Part shown: piece after piece, positions 43,440 through 54,342 of the stretch
Position numbering within the stretch: the first letter of the stretch is position 1
How the letters are laid out: every line of letters starts with the position of its first letter
Assembly (NCBI GenBank): GCA_944472135.2
Contig: OX235266.1
Span: 14,735,925-14,799,924 of the forward strand
Reading direction: 5' to 3'
From: Trichobilharzia regenti
Lineage: Eukaryota > Platyhelminthes > Trematoda > Strigeidida > Schistosomatidae
Length of the DNA: 64,000 nt
Made by a program: the position numbers and the translations under genes
Notes under the pieces: model-generated
What the model saw: the letters and a program-made list of their open reading frames with translations, nothing else
Database searches by the model: none
What the model was told of the DNA's origin: nothing

Positions 43440-44660
43440 GATATAAGAATCAAAACTTGTACACTGTGGTGGTAGAGTGTCATTCCACTATGGGTAAATT
43501 TTGTTTTGATAAAGTCTTACAGTGTTGTTATACAGTAATGTTTACTGATGACCACGTTTCGAGCACAATTTATTACTACTCATAATTATATCACGGTAAT
43601 CACACGACTTCCTAACTTCATTTATATAGTTCAATTATTTTCCATCACTTGATTTGATTGGTAGTAGTATTTTCCATATTTCGGGTATGAGTGATGAATC
43701 ATTCCTATTGCATGTGTTTGGTGTAGACTCGATGAACAAGGCGGGATTCAGTAATCAACCTCTCTCTCCACCTACCTAGATTACTTTTTAGATCCTTTTT
43801 TGTGCTACTTAGTAAAAAAACCTGAATGATGAAATAAAACAGTTAGAAGAGGCGTTGATGTTAAATAACTATACTATGAAATTCATTAGGAAGATCAGTA
43901 AAGGCCAAAACCAAAATAAAAATAATTCTGAAACTAGTAATAATAACATAAATAGGAGAGAATATAACTCATCTACTGTTATACCATATAAGGAGGGGAC
44001 ATCTGAGGCCATCCCTACGTAGGATTCTTAATAAAGCAGGAATTAGGGTGGCATTTAAACCAACAAACTCACTCAGGTAGGACAAGCTCTGTAGGCTAAG
44101 AGACCCGGTGGATCCAATTAAACAAAATGATATAATTTACTAAATACTCTGCAATGACTGAGTTCGGTCAACTACATAGGTCAAACTAGTAGGTCACGGG
44201 TAGTCAGTTTGTCAGAACATAAGAATTTAGCTAAGGTAAGAATGGTCGACCCTGAAAAGATAAGTAATTTAGAAAGGAGCCCAGCAATTGCAATGCATGC
44301 ATTAACACACAACCACACAGTAGGGTGGGAGAGGGTTAAAATTCTAAAAGGTAATCCAGGTAGGTGGAGAGAGAGAGGTTGATTACTGAATCCCGCCTTG
44401 TTCATCGAGTCTACACCAAACACATGCAATAGGAATGATTCATCACTCATACCCGAAATATGGAAAATACTACTACCAATCAAATCAAGTGATGGAAAAT
44501 AAATGAAGTTAGGAAGTCGTGTGATTACCGTGATATAATTATGAGTAGTAATAAATTGTGCTCGAAACGTGGTCATCAGTAAACATTACTGTATAACAAC
44601 ACTGTAAGACTTTATCAAAACAAAATTTACGCATAATGGAGTCGTATAAATTAATTTCAT
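43440..44660 (+). mobile_element. PLE-C remnant between inverted terminal repeats
   Basis: The left terminal repeat (43440-43798) and right one (44345-44650) are inverted copies, with a TATATAGTTCAA insertion in the left. The body in between keeps only a plus-strand PLE tail: a broken GIY-YIG start near 44140, then NLAKVRMVDPEKISNLERSP and ALTHNHTVGWERVKIL (44220-44345). RT is deleted. It lies 98 bp upstream of the TVP23 start. Confidence 0.75.
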
Positions 44661-44739
44661 GAAAAAGTATAAAAGATATTGAACAATAAAGCCTATTATC
44701 GCATAACATTTCTGCGGTTGAACGAAGAAGGAATTAAGC

Positions 44740-45330
44740 CTCTTACCAATGTTGCACCCGACGCATCTGTAGCCCTAACGCCCTAGAAGACGAACAACTA
44801 CACCCCATCCAAAATGGATATCCACAAAGATTCATTGACAACAATATCAAACCGAAAGTTTGGAAGGAACGAAACATGATTTATACTATGAATCTTGATT
44901 TCATAAGAGACTGAACCTGAAGATATACACTTTTAAGCGAGAAGAATTCCATCATCTTTGAGAAGAACATTCTTTGTGGCAACACTAGGGAGAAGTGTGT
45001 GTTGTTCTTCAGTCGTCCATTAGGATGCAAAAACCTAAAAGACAAGATTTCTTATCTGATCACTTCACCCGTCCCTCTGGAGCCAGGCACATTGACCTTT
45101 CGACACGTCTCCCGTCTAAAAGGGTTCAAGAAAAATATCCAACATGGTGACACTACAAGGAGTCTCCCATAACTGAACACTGGTCATTCCATTTCAACAA
45201 ACACTTCTTTCAAAGTAATTTAAAACGTGAAGAATAACCTGTCAAAGACAAAATACGCTTTCGTTCTCTTTGCATTTCTGAAGTTCTACTCATTCACACA
45301 GAGTAAACGGAGTTGTGCAGACAACAGGAA
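44740..45330 (+). mobile_element. PLE-B fragment
   Basis: Follows PLE-B from NGYPQRFIDNNIKPKVWKER through SRPLGCKNLKDKISYLITS and a damaged GIY-YIG (ARHIDLSTRLPSKRVQEKYP-like) to the C-terminal tail. Frames are broken. Confidence 0.75.
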
Positions 45331-45334
45331 ATTA

Positions 45335-46345
45335 TTTTGATGTAGTTGTGTCCTCTGAACAGCTGGATGGTTTATTTGCAAAGCTTTTATTGCCCTACTA
45401 GACAACATCTTCAGCGCATACACTTCAATTTGATGAAGTGAGCCTCTTGATTTCTTCAGGAGTTCACTATTAGTCATCTCTCCTGGTAGGTGACCTTGAA
45501 CGTGATTGGTTGTTTCTGTGTCTTCAAACCCTCTAGGTTACTTGTATTGGTATTGATTGTTTCCTTGATCTGACGTTTAGCACTTTGTGTGTGAGATTTC
45601 CTTTGATTTAGCCCCCAAGGAAAACACAAAGACAATCGCCCTACCATATATAAAAGACAACTCAGAAATCACTGCAAGACTCTTCAAACCTTTAAGAATT
45701 GCTGCCACACACAAACCAACAAAATCACTTCACTCAGCCAGCTCTGTGTCAACCAAAAGACTCAACAGTGAAACAAGATAAAACCAACATCATCTACAAA
45801 ATAAGTTGTAACAGCTGCGAAAAACGCTACATAGGCCAAACAGGACAACGTTGTCTTCGTATCCACGATCATAAACTAGACGTCAGAAGACATGACATCC
45901 ACTCCCTCATATCGCCTAACTGCATACAGACAACTACGGACATCAATTCGACTAGGACAACGTTCAAATATTAGACAGAGGAAACACCAAGAATGCTAGA
46001 GAATTTTTAGAAGCCTGGTATTCCAGTAAGTTGTTAATCTGTAGACACATTGACGCATACAAAATTTACCAATCGATAAGAAGGGAATCTCACACAAAGG
46101 ATCAAACCTCAGGTCAAAGAAACAATCAATACCAATACAAGTAACCTAGAGGGTGTGAAGATACACAGAAACAGCCAATCACGTTCAAGGTTACCCACAA
46201 AGAGAGATGACTACTAGAGGAGAATTCTAAAGGCTCACTTCAATTGAAATTGAAGTGTATGCGCTGAAGATGTCGCCTAGCACAGCAATGAAAGCTTCGC
46301 AAATAAATTATCCAGTTCAGAGAACACAGCTACACCAAAATCATC
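45335..46345 (+). mobile_element. PLE-F with inverted terminal repeats
   Basis: Terminal repeats at 45335-45606 and 46085-46345 are inverted copies (ACATCTTCAGCGCATACACT and its complement; GAACGTGATTGG). The body encodes a GIY-YIG domain distinct from PLE-A/B: IIYKISCNSCEKRYIGQTGQ (about 45787-45845), then RLHDHK-like and LLICRHIDAYKIYQ. The stretch before it (PLRIAATHKPTKSL) resembles the PLE linker. RT is absent. Confidence 0.8.
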
Positions 46346-46419
46346 CACCTAAGCTACAGATCTTCTCCATCATACGTGACAGGAAGTTATTTAACCCCTC
46401 CCATTATCATGATAAGAGC

Positions 46420-47697
46420 CTTGTTGTTTTCTGATTTTTTTCAAACGCCTTATAACTTATGTTTCTTTCGAACAGCCAGGTGAGGGCTTACGGCGAGCTG
46501 TCATCTGAACTGGTGACGACTAGTGGTGTCCGTCAAGGATGCCCATTATCCCCTTTTCTATTCAACTTCATCATAGATGTGTTAATGGACTTAACCCTAG
46601 GTGACTTCAGCGACTCAGGGATTGACTGGCTACCAGGGAATAATCTCGTTGACTTAGAATATTTAGACGATATAGTCCTTCTAGGCGAAGACGCTGACGA
46701 AATACAGAGTCTTCTAAACACCTTGAGCTGCAATCTACGAATGTTTGGCATGCGATTCGCTCCCGCCAAATGCAAGATGATGTTACAGGACTGGACTACA
46801 TCGACGCCTAGTTTTAAAATAGGGAGTGAAGTGGTAGAGCACATTGACCGCTTCACTTATTTGGGAAGTACCATCAGCCAGTGACAACAGGCTGATCTCT
46901 GACGAAATCTCAGCACAAATACAGGGGGCTCGTTTCGCATTTGCCAGTTTACGCCGACTCTGGCGTAGACGAGATGTTCGACTATCGACCAAAGGGCGGG
47001 TGTACTGCTCATCAGTCCGCTCCGTCCTCCTTTATGACCAGCTGTGAGACCTGGCCACTGAGAGTGGAAAACATGAAAAGATTAGCTGTCTTTGATCATA
47101 GGTCCCTGCGTTTTATCTCCCTTGTTAAGTGGTGGCATAATAAGGTGAGCAACATTGAAGTTAGGCGTCGAGTTCTAGGTAAACAGGGGAAATCAATCGA
47201 CGAAGTCGTGAAGCTACAAAGACTGAGATGGTTAGGACATGTGTTACGTATGCCAAGTCATCGCCTCCCTCGACGAGCAATGTTAGCGGATATAGGGTCA
47301 GGCTGGAAAAAAGCTAGCGGCGGTCAAACAAAAACTTGGCATCAGTCAATCAAATCCACAACAGTTGATCTAAGCCACGTAGGAAGGTGTAGACTTCCTG
47401 ACTGGTTGGGGTCCTCGGGACGGTAAAAATCTATGGTTGGAAACAATTGGTGACATGGCTCAAAATCGTTCTCAGTGGCGCAGATGCATCCACTCCTTGT
47501 GAATTATGATCTCCAATGAAACTGTTTTGTTTTTCTTTATTACTCCTTTGTCTCACACCTCTGCTCACTGTTTCGATTATGCTTTTCTTGTACTTTCTTC
47601 TCTTACTTCGCGTCCTACACGGAGTGTGGCGACTTGAACTTCCGCACATTTGTGCAAAGTTCTATGTCGAAAACAGACAGACAGACAGACAGAGAAC
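46420..47697 (+). mobile_element. RTE-B LINE, RT to 3' end
   Basis: Best RTE-B copy. Frame 46459-46884 holds motif B (TTSGVRQGCPLSPFLFNFII) and motif C with Leu in place of Ala (EYLDDIVLLG, about 46656-46685), then FAPAKCKMMLQDW and FTYLGSTIS. A stop at 46882-46884 and a shift lead into 46941-47426, which holds the C-terminal region (VKLQRLRWLGHVLRMPSHRL, end LPDWLGSSGR). The 3' UTR ends in ACAG repeats at 47676-47695. It is truncated at the 5' end and inactive. Confidence 0.9.
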
Positions 47698-47764
47698 TCT
47701 TGTGTAATGTCATATTTTTCTTCGTTTCTGAGTGTATCCTGATGACAACTCATTTATTAAATTA

Positions 47765-48012
47765 TGTGTTAGTTTGTAGGGATTTGGTTGGTTGCAGGAT
47801 TTCATCATAAGCTGACAAATACTTGCCGAAGACATTGGCTAGGGGTCGCACTATGTCGTGAATTGGCAGGAATTAGAATTCATGAACTGGCCGTTGGATC
47901 GGTCGGGCCCCAGTGGCTGAATGGTTTACGAGCTCACCTTGTAACCAGAACGTCCTGGGTTCGAACCCCGGTAGGTGCGTGCCCCTGAAGAGTCCCAAAC
48001 TAGGACGATTAA
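47765..48012 (+). repeat. SINE-1 copy
   Basis: A box TGGCTGAATGG (about 47912), good B box GGTTCGAACCCC (about 47958) and CTGAAGAGTCCCAAACTAGG then ACGATTAA. Stem II is perfect but the second core box is GATT instead of GAAA, and the element stops there. Confidence 0.7.
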
Positions 48013-48636
48013 TATCAACAACTATGAATTATGACAGGTCACCACTTTTGTTGCTACCCTCTCTTGTATACAAATGTGATTGGACTAAATTGTATTGCCT
48101 AGTTGAACTATATTACGCGGAATTTAACTTCATCAAAAGGTTGTGATACTACAACGACTGAGGTAACAGCACCGTCTTCTTTGACGAGCGTAGTTAGGAT
48201 TAGGTTGGGAGAGGGTTACGGATGTTCAGACCAAAATTTCGCATAAATCTATGAAGTGTTTGAAAATTGGTTTGAGTCAGCCATATAGAGGAGTGTTGAC
48301 TGTAGACTACTGGTTATATACGGCTTGAAATCATTCTCAACAGTACAGATACACTCACACTTAGAGATTTCGTAGATCCACTAAGTACTTCCGTTACTAA
48401 TCTTTTTCAGGCTTTACTCTAATTTGAATAGACTTATATATATAAAAATTTTAACCAATGACGGTGATCTTGTGGTTCAAATAATAATAAAAATAATTTG
48501 GTAAATGTTTTGAACGTCAGTAGTGACGATGATTATAATGAAAACAAAATAATGATAATAAGGTTTATGCAAGTGGTGATAAGAATAACGAAGGTAGAAA
48601 TATGTGTATATGCAGACAATTCCATAAATAGATAAT
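48013..48636. other. Unassigned sequence
   Basis: Gene-free. TAGGATTAGGTTGGGAGAGG near 48196 was not assigned to a family. Confidence 0.3.
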
Positions 48637-49150
48637 TGTTATGTACTCGTCGCTAAATTATTGTTATGGACTGGTCGAGAAACTAATAGTCCTGACGCGA
48701 GAAGGCGGAAATCAGAAGACCACTAGGTTTGCGATGATACTTCTATTGTCCAAACACAAGGAGACGAAAATAAATGGTCTCACACCAAAGTGGTAAGTAA
48801 GTAAAGTAAGTCACACAAATTGTGAATGCGAAATATATATAAATGTTTCAGACAAGCGTGGGAAAAATCATTAGACAGTCTTAACATGAATGGCTAATTA
48901 TAATGGAGTGTCGATCCAATTATACATAGCGAATATAGCAGACATGCCAACAAACATATATGGATATATGTCACCAAGCAACGGACTGTCAACAAACACT
49001 CATATTATATATAATATAATATAAGGAGAATACACATTATTAAAGGAGACAAGTTCACACAAGTGAAGTGGTCACAGACTAACCGAGCAAACAGAAAGAG
49101 AGACCAACATGCACACACACACATAAATATATATATGTGGATACATATCA

Positions 49151-49660
49151 CCTCCCCTTTTGAGAAGATTGATGATTAGTAGGATGTTTACCTGGGGGTT
49201 TATCTGGGACCTTTGGGCTTGTTGTTGACGCCTGTCGTTTCGTCTGATTGTTGGGTTTGCGGCTTCGTCCGGAATTGTCTAGCATTTTATGCTTCTTGAC
49301 TGCATTGCATAGCGAATTTAGTGGGACATCAGCCAGATGCAAACGATCGAACCAATCAAGTCCCAAAACATTTAAATCACTCTTGGTGACGTAACAAATT
49401 CCTGTGAATTTGGTATTGCGGAAGGAAACAGAACATTTGAGTTCACCAATTAGTTTGAGCCGCCCACCACAGGCGCTGAGAAGAGACTGGGAAGTATTGG
49501 TGATAGGTGGTCTGCCAATATAATTCCAAAGTTTCTCTGATATAACAGTAATATCAGAGGCGGTATCTAGCTGCAGACGTGCATCATGACCATTCATCTG
49601 AAGATCAAGATATTTCCGCATAGCTGGTGTTGTGACTTGACGGGTTGCGCGTAGACTCAA
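49151..49660 (-). CDS. LTR-A aspartic protease (pro), -1 frame
   Basis: About 170 residues. The catalytic motif of retroelement aspartic proteases is seen as LQLDTASDITVIS near residue 30 and the second conserved strand as LNVLGLDWFDRL near residue 98, so the fold looks complete. It has no AUG of its own near the start and lies in the -1 frame of gag, so it would be made by frameshifting at 49666-49672. The last 50 residues are basic and Pro-rich (NNQTKRQASTTSPKVPDKPP). The stop codon is formed by the first TG of the 3' LTR. In complete relatives RT would follow here. Confidence 0.85.
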
Positions 49661-50673
49661 TGACTTTTTGGGGATTTAGGACCAACATTTTGTTGAGCTT
49701 TTGCTGGATTTTGACATCTGGGTTTGCGTGGCTGACAAAAACCATTTTTATGACCGATGATTTTGCACTTGCTGCAACGATGATTTTTGTATGGACAAGA
49801 CTTTACAAAGTGCCACGCGCCACAATGCCAGCATGGTGATGGTGGGGTCTTCTTTGCAGTATTTTGTGAAGTTGGACGAGTATGTGTAGATTTCCGCGGA
49901 ACATTAGGAGAAGGTGGGTCAGGAGTGGATGATGAGAGATTTTTGCTCTTGCGTAATGCACGAATATCAGAGCTTCTCGGAGGTGTTGATTCGACCAGGT
50001 GTGTGTCTTTCTGCAGATTAATCAGCCGTTGATATTCATCAGCTATGTCATGTAATGTTAACTTGGGATTTTGTTCTAGCTGATTGAGCAGTCGAGTTCG
50101 GATATCTGTGAAACGAGGAGATTGGAGACTGCATATGAGAATCAAGGCTTTGAATTGATCATCTGTTAAGGACCTGAGTCGAAATCTCTCACATTCTCGG
50201 TTGACTGTGCCAACGTGAGTAAGAAAATCATCATTTTCATTCATTGCCAGCTTGAGGCAACGATAACGTATACTGAATAATGAGGAGTGGTCTCCGAAAT
50301 GTTCACGCAGCAACTTTATTGTATCATCGAAACAATTGTCACGTGGTTTCTGTGGTAAAATTAGGTTGCAGTACCGTTCATATTCTGCCGGACCCAATTT
50401 ACGTAGCAACACTCGCACCTTCCAGGCATCGTCTTGTGAGGCGAGATCAACAGTGAATAAATCCTCATAACGTTGATACCATGTGTCAAAAGTGACATTA
50501 GCCTCTGGGTCATAATTGAACTGTGAAATACTGTTCACAATGCCGTCGACAGATGGTAGCATGGTATGATTGGGATTGCTTGAAGGTGAAGCTGGACCAG
50601 TCTGTTGGTTGACGAACATTTCCATTAATTTCAATTGTTGTTCAAACAATAATTCCAATTTAGAATAATCCAT
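49657..50673 (-). CDS. LTR-A gag
   Basis: A 338-residue intact frame. The N-terminal two thirds is a retrotransposon capsid-type region (FDTWYQRYEDLFTVDL near residue 62, then LREHFGDHSSLF). The C-terminal part has two zinc knuckles of C-x2-C-x4-H-x4-C form: CWHCGAWHFVKSC (about residue 281) and CSKCKIIGHKNGFC (about residue 298). It would package the element RNA. It ends SPKSH at TGA just past the slippery site. The absence of stops fits the young age given by the LTRs. Confidence 0.9.
   Translation of the reverse strand: MDYSKLELLFEQQLKLMEMFVNQQTGPASPSSNPNHTMLPSVDGIVNSISQFNYDPEANVTFDTWYQRYEDLFTVDLASQDDAWKVRVLLRKLGPAEYERYCNLILPQKPRDNCFDDTIKLLREHFGDHSSLFSIRYRCLKLAMNENDDFLTHVGTVNRECERFRLRSLTDDQFKALILICSLQSPRFTDIRTRLLNQLEQNPKLTLHDIADEYQRLINLQKDTHLVESTPPRSSDIRALRKSKNLSSSTPDPPSPNVPRKSTHTRPTSQNTAKKTPPSPCWHCGAWHFVKSCPYKNHRCSKCKIIGHKNGFCQPRKPRCQNPAKAQQNVGPKSPKSH
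49666..49672 (-). promoter_or_regulatory. -1 frameshift slippery heptamer (gag-pro)
   Basis: In the gag frame the minus strand reads TCC CCA AAA AGT CAT TGA. C CCA AAA fits the X XXY YYZ rule. Slipping back one base gives AAG TCA TTG AGT, the protease frame. The gag stop lies two codons after the heptamer. Confidence 0.8.
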
Positions 50674-50718
50674 AGTAAATTGTTATGTTGCTGCTGCTGA
50701 GTGGTTAATAGTAGTTTT

Positions 50719-50775
50719 CCCCGTCGCCAAATTGTTATGTACTAGTTTCCCCGTCGCCAAATTGTTATGTACTCG
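50719..50775 (-). repeat. Tandem duplication of the LTR/primer-site junction
   Basis: The 30-base unit CCCCGTCGCCAAATTGTTAT then GTACTAGTTT (50719-50748) repeats from 50749. On the minus strand the end of the 5' LTR (AGTACATAACA) plus ATTTGGCGACGGGG occurs twice. Confidence 0.9.
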
Positions 50776-51319
50776 TCGCTAAATTATTGTTATGGACTGG
50801 TCGAGAAACTAATAGTCCTGACGCGAGAAGGCGGAAATCAGAAGACCACTAGGTTTGCGATGATACTTCTATTGTCCAAACACAAGGAGACGAAAATAAA
50901 TGGTCTCACACCAAAGTGGTAAGTAAGTAAAGTAAGTCACACAAATTGTGAATGCGAAATATATATAAATGTTTCAGACAAAGCGTGGGAAAAATCATTA
51001 GACAGTCTTAACATGAATGGCTAATTATAATGGAGTGTCGATCCAATTATACATAGCGAATATAGCAGACATGTCAACAAACATATATGGATATATGTCA
51101 CCAAGCAACGGACTGTCAACAAACACTCATATTATATATAATATAATATAAGGAGAATACACATTATTAAAGGAGACAAGTTCACACAAGTGAAATGGTC
51201 ACAGACTAACCGAGCAAACAGAAAGAGAGACCAACATACACACACACATACATATATATATGTGGATACATATCAATAATTACGTCAAATCTTAAAAGTT
51301 ACGTAACAATTAATAAAGG

Positions 51320-52075
51320 TGAAGTGGACAGCTAGCTAGAATTCAACTGAATGTGATAAAAGTAGGAAGGAAATGGAAAATAAGAGAGGGTATGAGGGTT
51401 TTGATGGTAGACTACACTTCCTTTATGTCCAATTGAGCAGAAGAGAGGACGTCTGTAGAAAACCCACATCTGTAGCACAACACACACATTTCTTCAGTTT
51501 TCTACCAATCCAATACAAAATCCACTTTGTCAGATGCCTCACGAATAGAGCAAGAAAGATCTGTGTACAGATGACTTCCCAGAAAATGAATTAGGATACA
51601 TCCCACATAGGCTGGTCCATATGGATTATCCTAGTAGATTTGTAAGGAGACACAGTTAAAACGAAACAGCTGTTCTTAAAATTGCAATTTAATGCGGACG
51701 TGGCTAGTTAAGTCCTACAGCTAAGATAATCGAGAGCAATAAAACATATTTATATTGCTCCTATCCTTTGTTTCTCATTTTCCAACTGACCAGTTATGAT
51801 TACTAAAGAGAAAGACAAGCTACTTAGCTGTGCCACTTTTATGTGTATCTAAAAATTTAGTAGCGGAGAAAGTTGGCTATACAGGACGAACAACTAGACA
51901 GCTCGACAAACGTATTAATTAGCATTTTCCTTCATGATTAGAAAACAGTCAAATAAAATCTATAAGAAGTTTTACTTTGACTCATTTGATTGCTGATAAC
52001 GGTCACCAAGTGGACAAAAGAAGTGCCTTCAAAGCTATCTATGGCATTTCAATGAACCTTTCGAATGAAATTTGA
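51320..52075 (+). mobile_element. PLE-D, Penelope-like remnant
   Basis: GRLHFLYVQLSRREDVCRKP and QYKIHFVRCLTNRARKICVQ (51400-51570) match the post-catalytic RT region of PLEs. Near 51865 a GIY-YIG fragment reads KVGYTGRTTRQLDKRI. It starts 45 bp after the LTR-A 3' target duplication. Multiple stops. Confidence 0.7.
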
Positions 52076-52079
52076 ACCT

Positions 52080-52950
52080 GCCTTTTACACTTATTTGGGA
52101 AGTACCATCAGCCGGTACCAACGGGTTGATCTCTGACGAAATCTCACCACGGATACACACGGCTAGTTTTGCATTTGCCAGTTTACGCCGTCTCTGGCTT
52201 AGTAGACGTTATATCCGGCTATCGACCAAAGGGCGAGTGTACTGCTCATCAGTCAGTTCTCTCAGTCCTCCTTTATGGCTATGAGGGAGGCATGGCCATT
52301 GAGAGTGGAAGACATGAAAAGATTAGCTGTCTTTGATCACAGGTGCCTACGTTCTATCTCCCGTGTGAAGTGGCATAATAAGGTGAGCAATACTGAGATT
52401 AGGCTTCGGTCGAGTTCTAGATAAGGAGGGTAAATAAATCGACGAGGCTGTGAAGCAGCTACATCGACTGAGATGGTTAGGACATGCGTTAGGTATGCCT
52501 AGTCATCACCTTCCTCGACTGACGGGCAATGTTAGCTGGTATAGGGTCAGGCTGGAAAAGAGCTATTGACGGTCAAACCAAAACATGGCACCAGTCAGTG
52601 AAATCCACAACAGTTAGTTTAAGCTAGCCACGTAGGAAGGTGTAGACTGGCTTCCTCGTGTGGGGTCCTCGGGACGGTAAGAACCAATGGCTGGAAACAA
52701 TTGGTGACATGGCTTAAAATCGTTTTCAGTGGCTGGCCAGTGCAGATGCATCCGCTCCTTGTGACTTGTAATTTCCAATGGAACTATATTGTTCTTCGCT
52801 ATTACTATTCATTTGTCTCATATCCCTGTCTACTGTCTCTATTATGCGTTTCTTCTACTTTCTTCTATTGCTTTGTGTGATACATGGAAGGAGTGTGGCG
52901 ACTTGAAGTGCCGCACATCAGTGCAAAGTTTTATGTCGAAAACAGACAGA
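52080..52950 (+). mobile_element. RTE-B LINE, 3' part
   Basis: Starts at TTATTTGGGAAGTACCATCA (equal to 46858 in the better copy), continues through the decayed C-terminal region and ends GAAAACAGACAGACAAAC. Several small insertions (GGCT, CTAGC) make every frame short. Confidence 0.8.
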
Positions 52951-54027
52951 CAAACTTTAAAAAGCTACACATCAGCACTCATTAGAACGATTCACTGCAA
53001 GTGCTGATGTATAGCTTTTTAAAGCATCAACAGTTCAATGAAATGTGAAGATATTCAGTCTACACACTCGTTTCAAGAAAAATTCTTTCCCCGTTTCTCG
53101 TCTAGTATATTTACAAAAATACTGGTTTTTCTTGACCTCTGATTCGCACACTGACATGGATTAGTTTATTAGACATGTTAATAAATCTTGTCTTTAAACT
53201 AATTCCATGTACACATATACAATTCCCTCATCAGAGAGATTGGGTAAACACAGACAGATAGATAGAGCTACACGTGACTCGGCTGTGGTTCATGTTGCCA
53301 CATCTCACATCACATCAATAGATGCTAATCAATATACACTATTTACCTAAAAATTACTACATAAAAACATGGAAACAAATTTCTACTAAAGTAATTATTT
53401 CATCTGCTTAAATGTAATTGAACTCCTTAGTCAAGCTACTCAAATGGGGTTTTTTAATGTTATCGTCAGGCATGATTTAGTTAGAACTTGTTACTAAAGT
53501 GAGCGGTGGTAATCCCTTTGGATGAGAAACTGCGTCATCACAGAAATATAAACTTTTGAGACCAATACGAAATATTTGGTCTACTATCTGCAGCCCTAAA
53601 AGCAAGAAACGGCGATCAACGTTAAACTGTCTACTATGTTAGGTATTTACATTCCACAACTGTGAAGAATGCAAAAGAAACATTGTGGCAAAAGGACTAT
53701 GACCACAAATAAAAAAGTTGAAAATCGTCCGAATTGAGGTTATGAGAATAAAAGCATTGATCCCAAGTTAGGTTAACAAGAGTTTCTAAGGGTTTATTCT
53801 AAACCGCCTTGACTTCACAACGTAGCTCACACTAAATGATTATCCACACCTAGTTTTCTTCCGGTCTGTTCTTATTCCTGTAAACACTTCTACGCACAAA
53901 GGAAGTGATTCAGGTATTCCACAGCAGTCAAGGTCTTTACGCAATCGTCAAACCATGGAAACAGTGCCGACACGATGTGACCCTAAGCAGTCGAATACAT
54001 TGGCACATGGAAATATAGAACCGATAA
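52951..54027. other. Unassigned sequence
   Basis: Gene-free. An 18-base inverted repeat, AAAGCTACACATCAGCAC and its complement, lies at about 52959-53023. No family was recognised. Confidence 0.35.
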
Positions 54028-54342
54028 TGTGGTGAGAGCTGGCTGCAAGCCGAATTGGCAGGTAGTAATTTACGTTAATGTTCACGTCCCCAATATTGGT
54101 CGTAAGAAAAATAAGAACAAAGACTGTTTAAACTTTCAATCACAGCAGACTTTGAGTAGGCGGATACAATTTGCAGATAGACAATCTGAACTTCAATAAA
54201 CAGCCACTAAGAGATGAAAGATTAACGTTCAACGAGAAACCACCAATTAGAAGACTGTGTTTTTCGGCTAACAGTAATCTATAATAATGTACATAAAAAT
54301 CTATAAATATCTGTTGCCTGCCCCTTGTCTTCTGCTGTTACA
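54028..54342 (+). mobile_element. LTR-B solo LTR
   Basis: TGTGGTGAGAGCTGG start and GCTGTTACA end, with CTATAAATATCTGTTGCC. The flanks ATAA and ATAG agree at three of four bases. The AATAAACGA signal of other copies is deleted. Confidence 0.8.

Larger units (their letters stand above)
48637..51275 (-). mobile_element. LTR-A element: complete ends, gag and protease only
   Basis: LTRs at 48637-49150 (514 bp) and 50763-51275 (513 bp) begin and end TG...CA and differ by about four substitutions and two small indels. ATAAT flanks both ends (48632-48636 and 51276-51280), a 5-bp target duplication. Read on the minus strand, a primer-site-like TTTGGCGACGGGG follows the 5' LTR. The interior (1612 bp) holds gag and a protease in the -1 frame, and a purine tract AAAAGGGGAGG abuts the 3' LTR. 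RT, RNase H and integrase are absent. This is a recently inserted non-autonomous gypsy-like element. Confidence 0.92.

Noticed and set aside
43543..43570. Hammerhead in the PLE-C terminal repeat (CTGATGACCACGTTTCGAG)
   Set aside because: CTGATGA is present, but the GAAA is on the opposite strand; no core can form on one strand.
49645..50032. Plus-strand frames over gag
   Set aside because: Shadows of the minus-strand gag, which has zinc knuckles and a slippery site.
52959..53023. CRISPR-like or terminator hairpin
   Set aside because: A single inverted repeat in eukaryotic DNA; no repeat array and no bacterial features.
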